Under the pieces are notes generated by a model, which had not been told where the DNA came from, ran no database searches, and saw only the letters and a list, made by a program, of their open reading frames with translations. 64,000 bases of DNA from Serratia entomophila (GTDB taxonomy: Bacteria; Pseudomonadota; Gammaproteobacteria; Enterobacterales; Enterobacteriaceae), in the NCBI RefSeq assembly GCF_021462285.1, contig NZ_CP082787.1, positions 4,774,001 to 4,838,000 on the forward strand, in the 5' to 3' direction. The position numbers and the translations under genes are program-made. Below are positions 48,324 to 57,601 of this stretch, piece by piece. How positions within the stretch are numbered: the first letter of the stretch is position 1; every line of letters begins with the position of its first letter.

Positions 48324-49691
48324 ATGAGCAGCACTACCGATACCATCGTAGCCCAAGCCACCCCGCCGGGACGCGGCGGCGTCGGCATTTTGCGCATTTC
48401 CGGCAGCAAAGCCAAAGAGGCCGCTCTGGCGCTGCTCGGCAAGCTGCCGAAGCCGCGCTACGCGGACTATCTGCCGTTCCGCGACGCCGCGGGCGCCACC
48501 CTCGATCAGGGCATCGCGCTGTGGTTCCCGGGCCCGAATTCCTTTACCGGCGAAGACGTGCTGGAACTGCAGGGCCACGGCGGGCCGGTGATCCTCGATC
48601 TGCTGTTGAAGCGCGTGCTGGCGCTGCCCGGCGTGCGCATCGCGCGGCCCGGCGAGTTCTCCGAGCGCGCCTTCCTCAACGACAAACTCGATCTGGCGCA
48701 GGCGGAAGCGATTGCCGACCTGATCGACGCCAGCTCCGAGCAGGCGGCGCGCTCGGCGATGAACTCGCTGCAGGGGGCGTTTTCCAGCCGCATCCACCAC
48801 CTTGTGGAAGCACTTACTCACCTGCGAATCTATGTGGAAGCAGCGATCGACTTCCCGGACGAGGAAATCGACTTCCTCTCGGACGGTAAAATCGAGGCGC
48901 AGCTCAACGGCGTGATGGCCGATCTGGACAGCGTGCGCGGCGAAGCGCGCCAGGGCAGCCTGCTGCGCGAAGGCATGAAGGTGGTGATCGCCGGGCGGCC
49001 AAACGCCGGAAAATCCAGCCTGCTCAATGCGTTGGCCGGCCGCGAGGCGGCGATTGTTACCGATATCGCCGGCACCACCCGCGACGTGCTGCGCGAACAT
49101 ATTCATATCGACGGCATGCCGCTGCACATTATCGACACCGCCGGCCTGCGCGAAGCCAGCGACGAAGTTGAGCGTATCGGCATCGAACGCGCCTGGAACG
49201 AGATCGAACAGGCCGACAGAGTGCTGTTTATGGTGGATGGCACCACCACCGGCGCCACCGAGCCGGCGGAGATCTGGCCGGAGTTTATGGCGCGGCTACC
49301 GCAGCGTTTGCCGATCACCGTAGTGCGCAATAAGGCCGACATTACCGGCGAAACGCTGGGTATGACAGAAGTGAATGGTCACTCACTTATTCGTCTGTCG
49401 GCACGCACCGGCGAAGGTATCGACCTGCTGCGCGATCACCTGAAACAAAGCATGGGCTTCACCAGCAACATGGAAGGCGGCTTCCTGGCGCGCCGCCGCC
49501 ACCTGCAGGCGCTGGAACAGGCGGCGCAGCATCTGGTGCAGGGCAAAGAACAGTTAGTGAGCGCTTACGCGGGGGAGCTGCTGGCCGAAGAATTGCGCCT
49601 GGCGCAGCAGGCGCTGAGCGAAATCACCGGTGAATTCACCTCCGACGATCTGCTGGGGCGTATTTTCTCCAGCTTCTGCATCGGTAAATAA
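48324..49691 (+). CDS. mnmE: tRNA modification GTPase MnmE
   Basis: 455 residues (E. coli 454). With MnmG it installs the 5-carboxymethylaminomethyl group on wobble uridine 34. The N-terminal folate-binding domain starts [21 protein letters not shown]. The GTPase domain has G1 [13 protein letters not shown]3 DTAGLRE and G4 NKAD. The C-terminus carries the catalytic cysteine motif CIGK. The ATG at 48324 aligns with E. coli; the reading from 48294 is over-long. In E. coli tnaCAB follows; here it does not. Confidence 0.97.
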   Translation: MSSTTDTIVAQATPPGRGGVGILRISGSKAKEAALALLGKLPKPRYADYLPFRDAAGATLDQGIALWFPGPNSFTGEDVLELQGHGGPVILDLLLKRVLALPGVRIARPGEFSERAFLNDKLDLAQAEAIADLIDASSEQAARSAMNSLQGAFSSRIHHLVEALTHLRIYVEAAIDFPDEEIDFLSDGKIEAQLNGVMADLDSVRGEARQGSLLREGMKVVIAGRPNAGKSSLLNALAGREAAIVTDIAGTTRDVLREHIHIDGMPLHIIDTAGLREASDEVERIGIERAWNEIEQADRVLFMVDGTTTGATEPAEIWPEFMARLPQRLPITVVRNKADITGETLGMTEVNGHSLIRLSARTGEGIDLLRDHLKQSMGFTSNMEGGFLARRRHLQALEQAAQHLVQGKEQLVSAYAGELLAEELRLAQQALSEITGEFTSDDLLGRIFSSFCIGK

Positions 49692-49799
49692 CCGCCTGCG
49701 GGCGCCGTATCCCCCGGCGTCCGCGTTTAGTTCCTCCTCCTGCGCCAAAACTCTCCTAAGCTTATCTCAGCGATTTCAGACCGGGAGAGATAAGCAAAA

Positions 49800-51113
49800 A
49801 TGAACGAACCTCTGGACCTGCTTGGCGTGGGGCTGGGCCCTTTCAACCTCAGCCTGGCCGCCCTGGCCTCTGAAAGCGGCGCCGTTAACTACGCCTTTCT
49901 CGACCGCAACGCCAGCTTCCGCTGGCATCCCGGCATGCTGCTGCCTTCCGCCTATATGCAGACCTACGTCCTGCAGGACCTGGTTACCGCCGTCAGCCCA
50001 CGCAGCCAGTTTTCGTTCATCAACTACCTGGTAGAACAGAAAAAGATTTATCGCTTCTTAATCACCGAGCAGCAAATTATCAGCCGCGAAGAATTCTCCG
50101 ACTATTTAAGCTGGGCCTGTGACAGATTAGACGGACTACAGTTTTCACAATCCGTGGAGAGCATTGATTTTGACGATGAACAGGGGCTGTTTGAGGTGCG
50201 CACCATCAATCAGACGCTGTGGGCGAAGAACATCTGTCTCGGTACCGGCCACGATCCCTGGCTGCCGAAAGCGTTTTACCCGGCGCTGGGCGACAACTGC
50301 ATGCACGCCGCCGAGATAGCCCTTCGTAATCCGGATCTCAGCGGCAAACGGGTTATGGTGGTGGGCGGCGGCCAAAGCGGCGCCGATGTGTTTCTGAATG
50401 CGCTGCTCGGCCACTGGGGCGAGCCGGCGCAGCTGGATTGGCTCTCGCGGCGCCCCAACTTTCAGCCGCTGGACGAGTCCGCTTTCACCAACGAATATTT
50501 TACCCCCGAATACGTCGACTATTTCTATACGCTGCCGCCGGAGATCCGCGCACGTGAAATCAAGACCCAGAAACTGCCGGCCGACGGCATCAGCAATCAT
50601 ACGCTGCGCACCCTGTACCGTGAGCTCTATATGCGTTTTGACGTGATGCACCAGGCGCGCAACGTGCGTTTACTGCCCCATCGCACCCTGCAGGCCATCG
50701 AACCGGCAGGCGAAGCTTTTCGGTTACGCACTCTCCATGGCCTGGAAAACCGCCAGGAAGGTTTCAGTGCGGACGTCATCATTCTGGCCACCGGCTATCG
50801 CCCTTCACTGCCGGCCTGCCTGGAACCCTTGCTGCCGCGCATCCCGCTCGACCATCAGCAGCATCTGCCGCTGCTGCCGGATTTTAATTTGGCATGGCGC
50901 GGGCCGGAGCAAAACCGGATTTATGCGGTTAATGCCGGCATACACAGCCACGGCAGCGCCGAAGGGGGGCTGAGCCTGATGGCCTGGCGTTCCGCACGCA
51001 TCCTCAATCACCTGCTGGGCACACCCCATTTTGATTTGGCGCCGAACGCATCCATGATCCAGTGGTGGAGCGGCGCCGCGCCGGACGATGACCTTGCCGG
51101 GGTTGATAAATAA
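49800..51113 (+). CDS. L-lysine/ornithine N-monooxygenase (IucD/AlcA-like)
   Basis: 437 residues. Flavin N-hydroxylating monooxygenase: FAD motif GVGLGPFNLSLA, NADPH motif VVGGGQSGADVF and the ATGYRP motif near the C-terminus. Enzymes of this family hydroxylate the side-chain nitrogen of lysine or ornithine (or a diamine) as the first step to hydroxamate siderophores. No siderophore synthetase or receptor lies nearby, so it is an orphan here. It occupies the place of tnaCAB-mdtL in E. coli. GGGAGAGA lies about 8 bases before the ATG. I found no convincing Fur box upstream. Confidence 0.88.
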   Translation: MNEPLDLLGVGLGPFNLSLAALASESGAVNYAFLDRNASFRWHPGMLLPSAYMQTYVLQDLVTAVSPRSQFSFINYLVEQKKIYRFLITEQQIISREEFSDYLSWACDRLDGLQFSQSVESIDFDDEQGLFEVRTINQTLWAKNICLGTGHDPWLPKAFYPALGDNCMHAAEIALRNPDLSGKRVMVVGGGQSGADVFLNALLGHWGEPAQLDWLSRRPNFQPLDESAFTNEYFTPEYVDYFYTLPPEIRAREIKTQKLPADGISNHTLRTLYRELYMRFDVMHQARNVRLLPHRTLQAIEPAGEAFRLRTLHGLENRQEGFSADVIILATGYRPSLPACLEPLLPRIPLDHQQHLPLLPDFNLAWRGPEQNRIYAVNAGIHSHGSAEGGLSLMAWRSARILNHLLGTPHFDLAPNASMIQWWSGAAPDDDLAGVDK

Positions 51114-51205
51114 GATAAAACGCATACCTTTTTTTGATGATAAATCCTCGGCTTATGCTTAATCTAACACTCTTGAGTTATCCCCCCTCGGTTACGGAGT
51201 GAATA

Positions 51206-51931
51206 ATGGCGTGTCATTTTGCCCGATGGAACCCAGCCTCCACCGTTCTGGATACCCGGAGATTATCCGCCGAGGTGATCGCCACCACCGCCACATTCTC
51301 CATTAAGCGCCGCCAACGCTTTTTGCAAGGGCGTATTTTGCTCGCCGAGCTGATGTTTTACCTGTATGGGCTGCCGACGCTGCCTCCGATAGCCACCACG
51401 CCTACCGGCCGCCCCTGCTTTGCCGATCACCACCTGCCGGACTTCAGCCTGGCTTATGCCGGCAATACGGTGGGGGCGTTGTTGAGCGCTGAAGGCAAGG
51501 TGGGGCTGGATATTGAAGTCATGCGCGCGCGCGGCGGGCGGCAAAACAAACTGCAGACGCCGCATCAGACGCCGGCGGAAAGCGCCTGGATCGGCGTGCA
51601 GGACGATCGGCTGGAAGCGGAGACCCAGCTATGGAGCATTCGCCAAAGCGTGCTGAAGATTTCCGGGCTGGGCAACAGCGGGCAATCGACGCTGCGCCTG
51701 CATCCTTTTTCCGGCCACCTGCGCTCCAGCGCCACACCCGAAGTGCAGGTGATGAGCGATGCCGACGAATACCTGAGCTGGGCCTGCGCCCGGGCACCCG
51801 GGCTGGAACGGCTGGTGTGCTGGCAATACGAGGAATGCCAGGGCCTGCAGAAAGAGGGTGAGATCTCACCGCGCAGCCCGGCCGTCTCTACCCGCTTCGT
51901 CAAACTGACCAACCTCACCACGTCCGGCTGA
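51206..51931 (+). CDS. yieE: YieE, phosphopantetheinyl-transferase-like protein
   Basis: 241 residues. PPTase superfamily features are present: TPTGRPCFADHHLPDFSLAYAGN and the metal-binding VGLDIE. The second motif, normally WxxKE(A/S)xxK, reads WSIRQSVLK, so the metal-ligand glutamate is replaced by glutamine. As I recall, E. coli YieE is also irregular here. Transfer activity is therefore doubtful. It lies next to chrR as in E. coli (yieE-yieF). GGAG precedes the ATG by 7 bases. PswP of S. marcescens is another PPTase-type protein; I cannot tell whether it is the same gene. Confidence 0.82.
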   Translation: MACHFARWNPASTVLDTRRLSAEVIATTATFSIKRRQRFLQGRILLAELMFYLYGLPTLPPIATTPTGRPCFADHHLPDFSLAYAGNTVGALLSAEGKVGLDIEVMRARGGRQNKLQTPHQTPAESAWIGVQDDRLEAETQLWSIRQSVLKISGLGNSGQSTLRLHPFSGHLRSSATPEVQVMSDADEYLSWACARAPGLERLVCWQYEECQGLQKEGEISPRSPAVSTRFVKLTNLTTSG

Positions 51932-52107
51932 AAACCCCTTCAGTAGCGCAATGCGCTGAGATAAAACTTTCTTTAACCTATTAATTTCTGAATAAAATTG
52001 TAAAGTCAGCTAAATATTCAGCAATGGCCTATTCTCCCCTGCACGTTTGGCCTACTATTTGTTCATGTTCTACGCTGAATCTGTTCATTCGAAAAGGGAG
52101 AATCTCC

Positions 52108-52674
52108 ATGTCAGGCCAAGCATTAAAAATCGTCACCCTGCTCGGCAGCCTGCGCAAAGGCTCCTACAACGCCATGGTAGCCCGCGCCCTGCCAGGTCTG
52201 GCCCCGCAAGGCGTCACCGTCGAAGCTCTGCCCTCTATCCGTGATATCCCGCTGTACGACGCTGACCTGCAACAGGGCGAAGGCTTTCCCGCCGCGGTTG
52301 AAGCCATTGCCGCGCAGATCCGCCAGGCCGACGGCGTCATCATCGTCACCCCCGAATACAACTATTCGGTACCGGGCGGGCTGAAGAACGCCATCGACTG
52401 GCTCTCCCGCTTGCCTAACCAACCGTTGGCAGGCAAGCCGGTCGCTATTCAAACCAGTTCAATGGGGCCGATTGGCGGCGCGCGCTGCCAGTATCACCTG
52501 CGCCAGATCCTGGTGTTCCTCGACGCCATGGTGATGAACAAGCCCGAGTTTATGGGCGGCGTGATCCAGAATAAAGTCGATGAACAGGCGGAAGAAGTGA
52601 TCGATCAAAGCACGCTGGACTTCCTGACCGGCCAGCTTGCAGCATTCAGCGATTTTATCCGTCGCGTGAAATGA
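52108..52674 (+). CDS. chrR: NAD(P)H:quinone/chromate reductase ChrR (YieF)
   Basis: 188 residues, the E. coli length. Flavodoxin-like FMN reductase: GSLRKGSYNAMVARALP binds the FMN phosphate, and TPEYNYSVPGGLKNAIDWLSR is the family signature. It reduces quinones by two electrons and, in vitro, chromate. The ATG at 52108 follows GGGAGAATCTCC and matches the E. coli start; the reading from 52024 is over-long. Confidence 0.95.
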   Translation: MSGQALKIVTLLGSLRKGSYNAMVARALPGLAPQGVTVEALPSIRDIPLYDADLQQGEGFPAAVEAIAAQIRQADGVIIVTPEYNYSVPGGLKNAIDWLSRLPNQPLAGKPVAIQTSSMGPIGGARCQYHLRQILVFLDAMVMNKPEFMGGVIQNKVDEQAEEVIDQSTLDFLTGQLAAFSDFIRRVK

Positions 52675-52714
52675 TCTTTCCTGCGGCGCCCGGCGGGTGC
52701 CGCAGCAGGACACG

Positions 52715-53806
52715 ATGTCCATTAATTCATTAAAAAATCAAAGTTATACCATTATGCGTTTTTTTATTTTAACGATATTTTTCACTTTCATCACCAGCCC
52801 CTCATTCGCCGCAGAAATGCGCTATCCGGCCGGAGAAGTGCCGGTGGAACTGCCCGCACACAGCCCGCTGAACGCCCAGCGGCCGCGTTCCGCCCAAAGT
52901 CAGGAAGATAAAAAGATCGAAGCCATGTCGCTGTACCTGACGCTGATGCGCGAAGACGGCCGCAACGTCTGGGCGCCCTATCAGCTGGCCGCCTCCTCGG
53001 CGGAAAAAGGGCAAACTGAACTGGCGGAACGCTATCTGCAGCTAAGCGCCAAGCGCGGGCTGTGGTACTACTACAATCTGCTGGAGGACGAGGCTTTCAA
53101 CAGCATCCAGCACGGCGCAGCCTATCAGTCGATCCTCGCCGCCACCAAGGCCCGCTATCAGCAACACGCCCATCAGTTCGAAGGCAAGGCAAGCGTTGCT
53201 CTGCCCGACGGCCCCCCGCCGCAGGAGGGCTGGCCGACGGTGGTATTTCTACACACCTACGGCAAAGCCGCCACCATCAGCCCGCAAGAGCGGCTGCTGT
53301 TTGGCGAGATGGGCGTGGCCTATATCGAGCTTAACGGTACGCAAATGCTATCGGAAAACAGCTTCCGTTGGTCTAACTACAGTGACGAAAGCACCCATAG
53401 CGCCATTCAGCGTGCGGTTCAGCAACTGGCGCCGCAGCTGAAGCTGAATACGCAGCGGGTTTACCTCAGCGCGCGCGGGCAGGGCGCGCTGCACGCCGCC
53501 AACCTGATCGCCAAATACCCGCAGCACTACGCCGGCGGCTTGCTGATCGCCCCCAACGGCGGCATCAAACCGGCGCAGCAGTCGCTGGCGGCGCGCAAAC
53601 GTATGGTGGTGGCGTATTACGATCGGCAAAACTTCAGCGATCGGGCGCTGGCGCTGCACTTCGCCAATTTATTCGGTGAGGAGAATCAGGTACAGACGCT
53701 GCATTTCGCCCAGGGAGAGGACGCCGCCGGCAGTTGGCAGGCGCGTTTCAAACGTCCGTTGCAGTGGGTGTTGAATCAGGCGCCGGACGCGACGCCGGGA
53801 GCATAA
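52715..53806 (+). CDS. secreted alpha/beta-hydrolase-like protein (DUF3530 type)
   Basis: 363 residues. A signal peptide (ending PSFA) is followed by a helical TPR-like region (YQLAASSAEKGQTELAERYLQLSAKRG) and an alpha/beta-hydrolase-like domain (WPTVVFLHTYGKAA, then VYLSARGQGALHAANLIAKYP). In the nucleophile elbow the usual serine is glycine (A-R-G-Q-G), so it may not be a hydrolase. The ATG at 52715 has AGGA at 5 bases; the one at 52754 lacks a ribosome site but would also leave a signal peptide. Function unknown. It lies between chrR and adeP, where E. coli has no gene. Confidence 0.72.
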   Translation: MSINSLKNQSYTIMRFFILTIFFTFITSPSFAAEMRYPAGEVPVELPAHSPLNAQRPRSAQSQEDKKIEAMSLYLTLMREDGRNVWAPYQLAASSAEKGQTELAERYLQLSAKRGLWYYYNLLEDEAFNSIQHGAAYQSILAATKARYQQHAHQFEGKASVALPDGPPPQEGWPTVVFLHTYGKAATISPQERLLFGEMGVAYIELNGTQMLSENSFRWSNYSDESTHSAIQRAVQQLAPQLKLNTQRVYLSARGQGALHAANLIAKYPQHYAGGLLIAPNGGIKPAQQSLAARKRMVVAYYDRQNFSDRALALHFANLFGEENQVQTLHFAQGEDAAGSWQARFKRPLQWVLNQAPDATPGA

Positions 53807-53811
53807 AGCAG

Positions 53812-53838
53812 CGGGGCCGACCAACGTCGGCCCCGTTT
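53812..53838. terminator. bidirectional terminator
   Basis: A perfect 10-bp stem (CGGGGCCGAC / GTCGGCCCCG) with loop CAAC is followed by TTT. It lies between the convergent hydrolase-like gene and adeP. Confidence 0.75.
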
Positions 53839-53841
53839 GCA

Positions 53842-55179
53842 TCAATGGCCGTCTACGAAGACGATTTTCAGCACGAACAGCAGCGCCACCACGATCACGC
53901 AAGGGCCTATCTCGCGCCAGCGGCCGGTGCCGAGCTTCATCACGCAGTAAGAGATAAAGCCGAGCGCGATGCCTTCGGTGATCGAGAAGCTGAACGGCAT
54001 CATCACCGCGGTGACAAACGCCGGCACCGCTTCGGTCAGGTCGTCCCACTTCACCCGCGCCAGGCTGGAGGTCATCAGCACCCCCACGTAGATCAGCGCG
54101 CCAGCGGCGGCATAGGCAGGCACCATGCCCGCCAGCGGCGACAGGAAGATAACCAGCAGGAACAGAAGGCCGGTCACTACGGCGGTCAGGCCGGTGCGGC
54201 CGCCAACGGCCACGCCGGACGAGCTTTCGATGTAGGCGGTAACGGAAGAGGTGCCCGCCAGCGAGCCGGCCACCGAGCTGATGCTGTCGACGTACAGCGC
54301 CTGCTTCATGCGCGGGAACTTGCCGGTCTCGTCGGTCAGGCCGGCCTTATCGGTCACGCCGATCAGCGTGCCGGAAGAGTCGAACAGGTTAACCAGCATG
54401 AAGGAGAAGATCACCCCGGCCAGGCCAAGGTTCAGCGCGCCGGCCAGATCGACCTGGCCCACCACCGAGGTGATGCTCGGCGGCATGGAGAACACGCCGC
54501 CGTATTTTACGTCGCCCAGCGCCCAGCCGATCAGGGTGGTCACCACGATGGAAACCAGCACCGCCGCATGGAAATTGCGCGAAGACAGCACCGCAATGAT
54601 AAAGAAGCCGAGCGCGCCCAGCAGCACGTTGTGCGACGTCAGGCTGCCGATGGTCACCAGCGTATCCGGGTTGGCCACTACGATGCCGGCATTCTTCAGC
54701 CCCATCATGCCGATGAACAGGCCGATGCCGCTGGTGATGCCGATCCGCAGGCTGACCGGGATATTGGCTATCATCCAGTAGCGAATGCGGAAAATGGTCA
54801 GCAGCAGCAGGCCGACGGCACCCCAGAAGATCGCGCCCATCCCCACCTGCCAGGAAATGCCCATCGCCCCGACCACCACGAAGGCGAAGAAGGCGTTCAG
54901 ACCCATCGCCGGCGCCAGCGCCACCGGCAGATTCGCCAGCAGGCCCATGAAAATGCTGCCGAAGGCGGCGATCAGGCAGGTTGTCACAAACACCGCCTGC
55001 GTATCCATGCCCGCCGCGCCCAGGATTTGGGGGTTAACGAACACGATATACACCATGGTCAGGAAAGTGGTGATACCGGCAATCGTTTCCGTACGCGCCG
55101 TGGTTCCATGCTGCTTGAGTTTAAACACGCGCCCAAGCAAGCCTTGCTCTGCGGCAAGGCCAGATACTGGTTTGGTCAT
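53842..55179 (-). CDS. adeP: adenine permease AdeP (NCS2/AzgA family)
   Basis: 445 residues, as E. coli AdeP (YieG). About 14 membrane segments. NCS2 features are MGLNAFFAFVV after NLPVALAPA and the helix 10 segment SVTAYIESSSGVAVGGRTGLTAVVTGL. It imports adenine by proton symport. It is divergent from yieH, as its neighbour in E. coli. I looked for a purine riboswitch or PurR box in the leader and saw none. Confidence 0.94.
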   Translation of the reverse strand: MTKPVSGLAAEQGLLGRVFKLKQHGTTARTETIAGITTFLTMVYIVFVNPQILGAAGMDTQAVFVTTCLIAAFGSIFMGLLANLPVALAPAMGLNAFFAFVVVGAMGISWQVGMGAIFWGAVGLLLLTIFRIRYWMIANIPVSLRIGITSGIGLFIGMMGLKNAGIVVANPDTLVTIGSLTSHNVLLGALGFFIIAVLSSRNFHAAVLVSIVVTTLIGWALGDVKYGGVFSMPPSITSVVGQVDLAGALNLGLAGVIFSFMLVNLFDSSGTLIGVTDKAGLTDETGKFPRMKQALYVDSISSVAGSLAGTSSVTAYIESSSGVAVGGRTGLTAVVTGLLFLLVIFLSPLAGMVPAYAAAGALIYVGVLMTSSLARVKWDDLTEAVPAFVTAVMMPFSFSITEGIALGFISYCVMKLGTGRWREIGPCVIVVALLFVLKIVFVDGH

Positions 55180-55326
55180 TATCAGAATTCCGAAGAGAGG
55201 AATGGACAGTCGCCGGCTATCCTATAACAAAAAGTCAGGCTTTTGACGCCGCTCACAGGTTTTTTTCGCCGTCTTTACGGCTATAAACCCCAACAGGTTG
55301 TATTTGCTGATATTCATCGGAAAACC

Positions 55327-55386
55327 AGGATTCAGGAGTCGCAATCCTGCCCGATGGGGTTAAAGTGGGGTATCTCCCCTTTAACC
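55327..55386 (+). promoter_or_regulatory. two stem-loops in the yieH leader
   Basis: AGGATT / AATCCT (55327-55348) is followed by a stronger bulged hairpin: GGTTAAA pairs with TTTAACC and GGGG with CCCC, loop TATCT (55358-55386). The second ends 3 bases before the AAGGA ribosome site. It could affect translation start. Confidence 0.45.
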
Positions 55387-55402
55387 AAGGACCCTTATCC
55401 CG

Positions 55403-56071
55403 ATGGATCAGATCGACTGCATTTTATTTGATTGCGACGGCACGCTGGTGGACAGCGAAGTGCTGTGCAGCAAGGCCTATGTGCATATGTTCGCCCACTA
55501 TGGCATTCAGCTGCCGCTGGAAGAGGTGTTCAAGAAGTACAAAGGGGTGAAGCTGTACGAGATTATCGATCGGGTCAACGCCGAACACGGCGTTGCGCTG
55601 GAGAAAGAAGAGCTGGAGCCGCTGTACCGCCAGGAAGTGGCGCGGCTGTTCGACAGCGAGCTGCAGGAGATCCCCGGTGCCCGCAACCTGCTGGCGCAGG
55701 TGACTGCGCCTATCTGCACCGTTTCCAACGGACCGGTCAGCAAGATGCAGCACTCGCTTGGCCTGACCGGCATGTTGCCCTATTTTGATGACCGGTTGTT
55801 CAGCGGCTATGACATCCAACGCTGGAAACCGGATCCGGCCATCGTATTTCACGCGGCGGAAAAGATGCGGGTGCCGGTGGATCGCTGCATTCTGGTGGAC
55901 GACTCCCCTGCCGGCGCCCAGGCCGGCATCGCCGCCGGCATCCCGGTGTTTTACTTCTGCGCCGATCCGCACAATCCGCCGATAGACCACCCGCTGGTAA
56001 CCCCCTTCGACGATTTGAGCCAGCTGCCCGCGCTGTGGCGCGAACGCGGCTGGCAACTCACCCGCGATTAG
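55403..56071 (+). CDS. yieH: HAD phosphatase YieH (6-phosphogluconate phosphatase)
   Basis: 222 residues (E. coli 221). HAD subfamily IA: motif I FDCDGTLVDSE, motif II TVSNGP, motif III lysine in RWKPDPAIVFHAA and motif IV VDDSPAGAQAG. E. coli YieH dephosphorylates 6-phosphogluconate and purine pathway intermediates in vitro. Start behind AAGGA. It converges with the ABC permease gene, overlapping its end by 4 bases. Confidence 0.94.
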   Translation: MDQIDCILFDCDGTLVDSEVLCSKAYVHMFAHYGIQLPLEEVFKKYKGVKLYEIIDRVNAEHGVALEKEELEPLYRQEVARLFDSELQEIPGARNLLAQVTAPICTVSNGPVSKMQHSLGLTGMLPYFDDRLFSGYDIQRWKPDPAIVFHAAEKMRVPVDRCILVDDSPAGAQAGIAAGIPVFYFCADPHNPPIDHPLVTPFDDLSQLPALWRERGWQLTRD

Positions 56072-56808
56072 CTGGCCGGCAGCGGCGGCTTGTTGCGCCA
56101 CCAGCGCCAGGACCGCTTCAGCGCCCGGGTTTGCGCGCTGAAGCGGCGGTTGACCGCATTGGCCAGCAGATCGAGCGCCAAACAGAAAATGAAGTACACC
56201 AGCGCGACGAACAAAAACATTTCCATCGGATACACCATGCTGCGATTGTTGACCTGGGTCGCCAGGAAGGTCAGCTCGCCGACGCCGACGATATAAGCCA
56301 GAGAGGTATCCTTGATCAGGGAGATCCACTGATTGATGAACGACGGCACCATCATGCGCAGCGCCTGCGGCAGCACTATCATGCGCAACGTTTGCCAACG
56401 GGTCAGCCCCAGCGACAAGCCGGCCTGCCACTGCCCGGGGCCGATAGCGGCGATGCCGGCCTTCACCGCATGGGCCAGATAGGCCGAGGCGATCAGCGCC
56501 AGCGCGCACACCACGGTGGTAATTTCCGGTATATCGACGCCAAATACGATGGGTAGCAGGAAATAGGTCCAAAAAATCAGCATGATCACCGGAATGGCGC
56601 GAAAAAATCCCAGCCCCGCAGCCAGCAAACCGGCCGCCACGCCGCGCGACATCGCCAACGCCACGCCGAGCAGCGTGCCGAGAATGGCCGAGGCCACGCC
56701 GGCCATCAGGCTGATCGCCAGCGTCAGCGCCGCGCCGCCCAAAGGGCCATCCGGCCAGGTGCCCCACAGCAGATAGCCCAGGTTGTCGTAAATTACGCTG
56801 AAATCCAT
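56068..56808 (-). CDS. amino-acid ABC transporter permease (second subunit)
   Basis: 246 residues with about five membrane segments. The His/Glu/Gln/Arg/opine-type permease family is shown by FFRAIPVIMLIFWTYF and by the EAA loop GLTRWQTLRMIVLPQALRMMVPS that docks onto an ATPase. It starts 1 base after the preceding permease gene ends. The substrate is not predictable. Confidence 0.88.
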   Translation of the reverse strand: MDFSVIYDNLGYLLWGTWPDGPLGGAALTLAISLMAGVASAILGTLLGVALAMSRGVAAGLLAAGLGFFRAIPVIMLIFWTYFLLPIVFGVDIPEITTVVCALALIASAYLAHAVKAGIAAIGPGQWQAGLSLGLTRWQTLRMIVLPQALRMMVPSFINQWISLIKDTSLAYIVGVGELTFLATQVNNRSMVYPMEMFLFVALVYFIFCLALDLLANAVNRRFSAQTRALKRSWRWWRNKPPLPAS

Positions 56809-56809
56809 C

Positions 56810-57523
56810 TTAATGCCCCCTCAGCGGCTTGCGCTGCTGGCGCCACATGCCCCAGCCTTCCAGCAGCGCAATGATGGCGATGTACAGCACCGTGGCGACG
56901 CCGAACGCCTGGAAGGTGCGCAGGGTTTCGGTTTCCACCTGGCGCGACGCATACGACAGCTCGGCGACGCCGATCGCCATGGTCAGCGACGAATTCTTTA
57001 TCACGTTCATGTACTGCCCCAGCAGCGGTGGCAAGGCGATTTTCAACGCCTGCGGCAGCACCACATAGCGCATCGCCTGCCAGCCGGTCAGCCCCAGCGC
57101 GTTGGCGGCGTATTTTTGCCCGCTGGCGACGCCGCGGATGCCGGAGCGGATCTCTTCGGCGATAAAGGCGGTGGAATACAGCGTCAGGCCGAAGAAGCCG
57201 GCAAGAAACTCAAACGACGGCCACTCAAGCGGGCCGATGTGGTGCGAGGCGTTCAGCCACTGCATGGCGCCGGCAGGCAGGATCTGCCCCGCGGCGAAAT
57301 ACCAGAAAAACAGCTGTACCAGCAGCGGCGTATTGCGAAATAGCGAACTGTAGGCCACCGCCAGCCAGCGCAACGGGCGCAGGCCGCTGTCGCGCATCGC
57401 CGCCAGCAGGAAACCGAGCAGCGTAGCCGCCAGGCCCGCACAGGCGGAGAGCCATAGCGTCAGCAAAAACCCTTGCCACAGCCAGCTCAGGTATTGCGGC
57501 GCCAACAGCCAGTCCAGATTCAT
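56810..57523 (-). CDS. amino-acid ABC transporter permease (first subunit)
   Basis: 237 residues. Same family: SSLFRNTPLLVQLFFWYF and the EAA loop GLTGWQAMRYVVLPQALKIALPP. The ATG at 57523 has AAGGA at 7 bases; the ATG at 57529 is too close to it. It follows the binding-protein gene by 78 bases that contain a perfect palindrome. It forms a heterodimeric channel with the next gene product. Confidence 0.88.
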   Translation of the reverse strand: MNLDWLLAPQYLSWLWQGFLLTLWLSACAGLAATLLGFLLAAMRDSGLRPLRWLAVAYSSLFRNTPLLVQLFFWYFAAGQILPAGAMQWLNASHHIGPLEWPSFEFLAGFFGLTLYSTAFIAEEIRSGIRGVASGQKYAANALGLTGWQAMRYVVLPQALKIALPPLLGQYMNVIKNSSLTMAIGVAELSYASRQVETETLRTFQAFGVATVLYIAIIALLEGWGMWRQQRKPLRGH

Positions 57524-57551
57524 GGTCATTCCTTGTCTTGCAAAATGCGTC

Positions 57552-57575
57552 AGGGGCGCAGCAAGCTGCGCCCCT
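57552..57575. repeat. perfect intra-operon palindrome after the binding-protein gene
   Basis: AGGGGCGCAGC / GCTGCGCCCCT closes on AA. It shares GGG-GCAGCAAGCTGC with the mtlA-mtlD palindrome (8212-8235). No T tract. Confidence 0.8.
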
Positions 57576-57601
57576 ACTCTCACCTGTCAGCCTGCCGGTA
57601 A

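Noticed and set aside
49692..49799. tnaC leader or tna remnant after mnmE
   Set aside because: No leader peptide with tryptophan and no tnaA fragment; the gap is short and leads to the N-hydroxylase.
55180..55402. Purine riboswitch or PurR box for adeP
   Set aside because: I looked for the riboswitch core and for ACGCAAACG-type boxes in both directions and saw neither.
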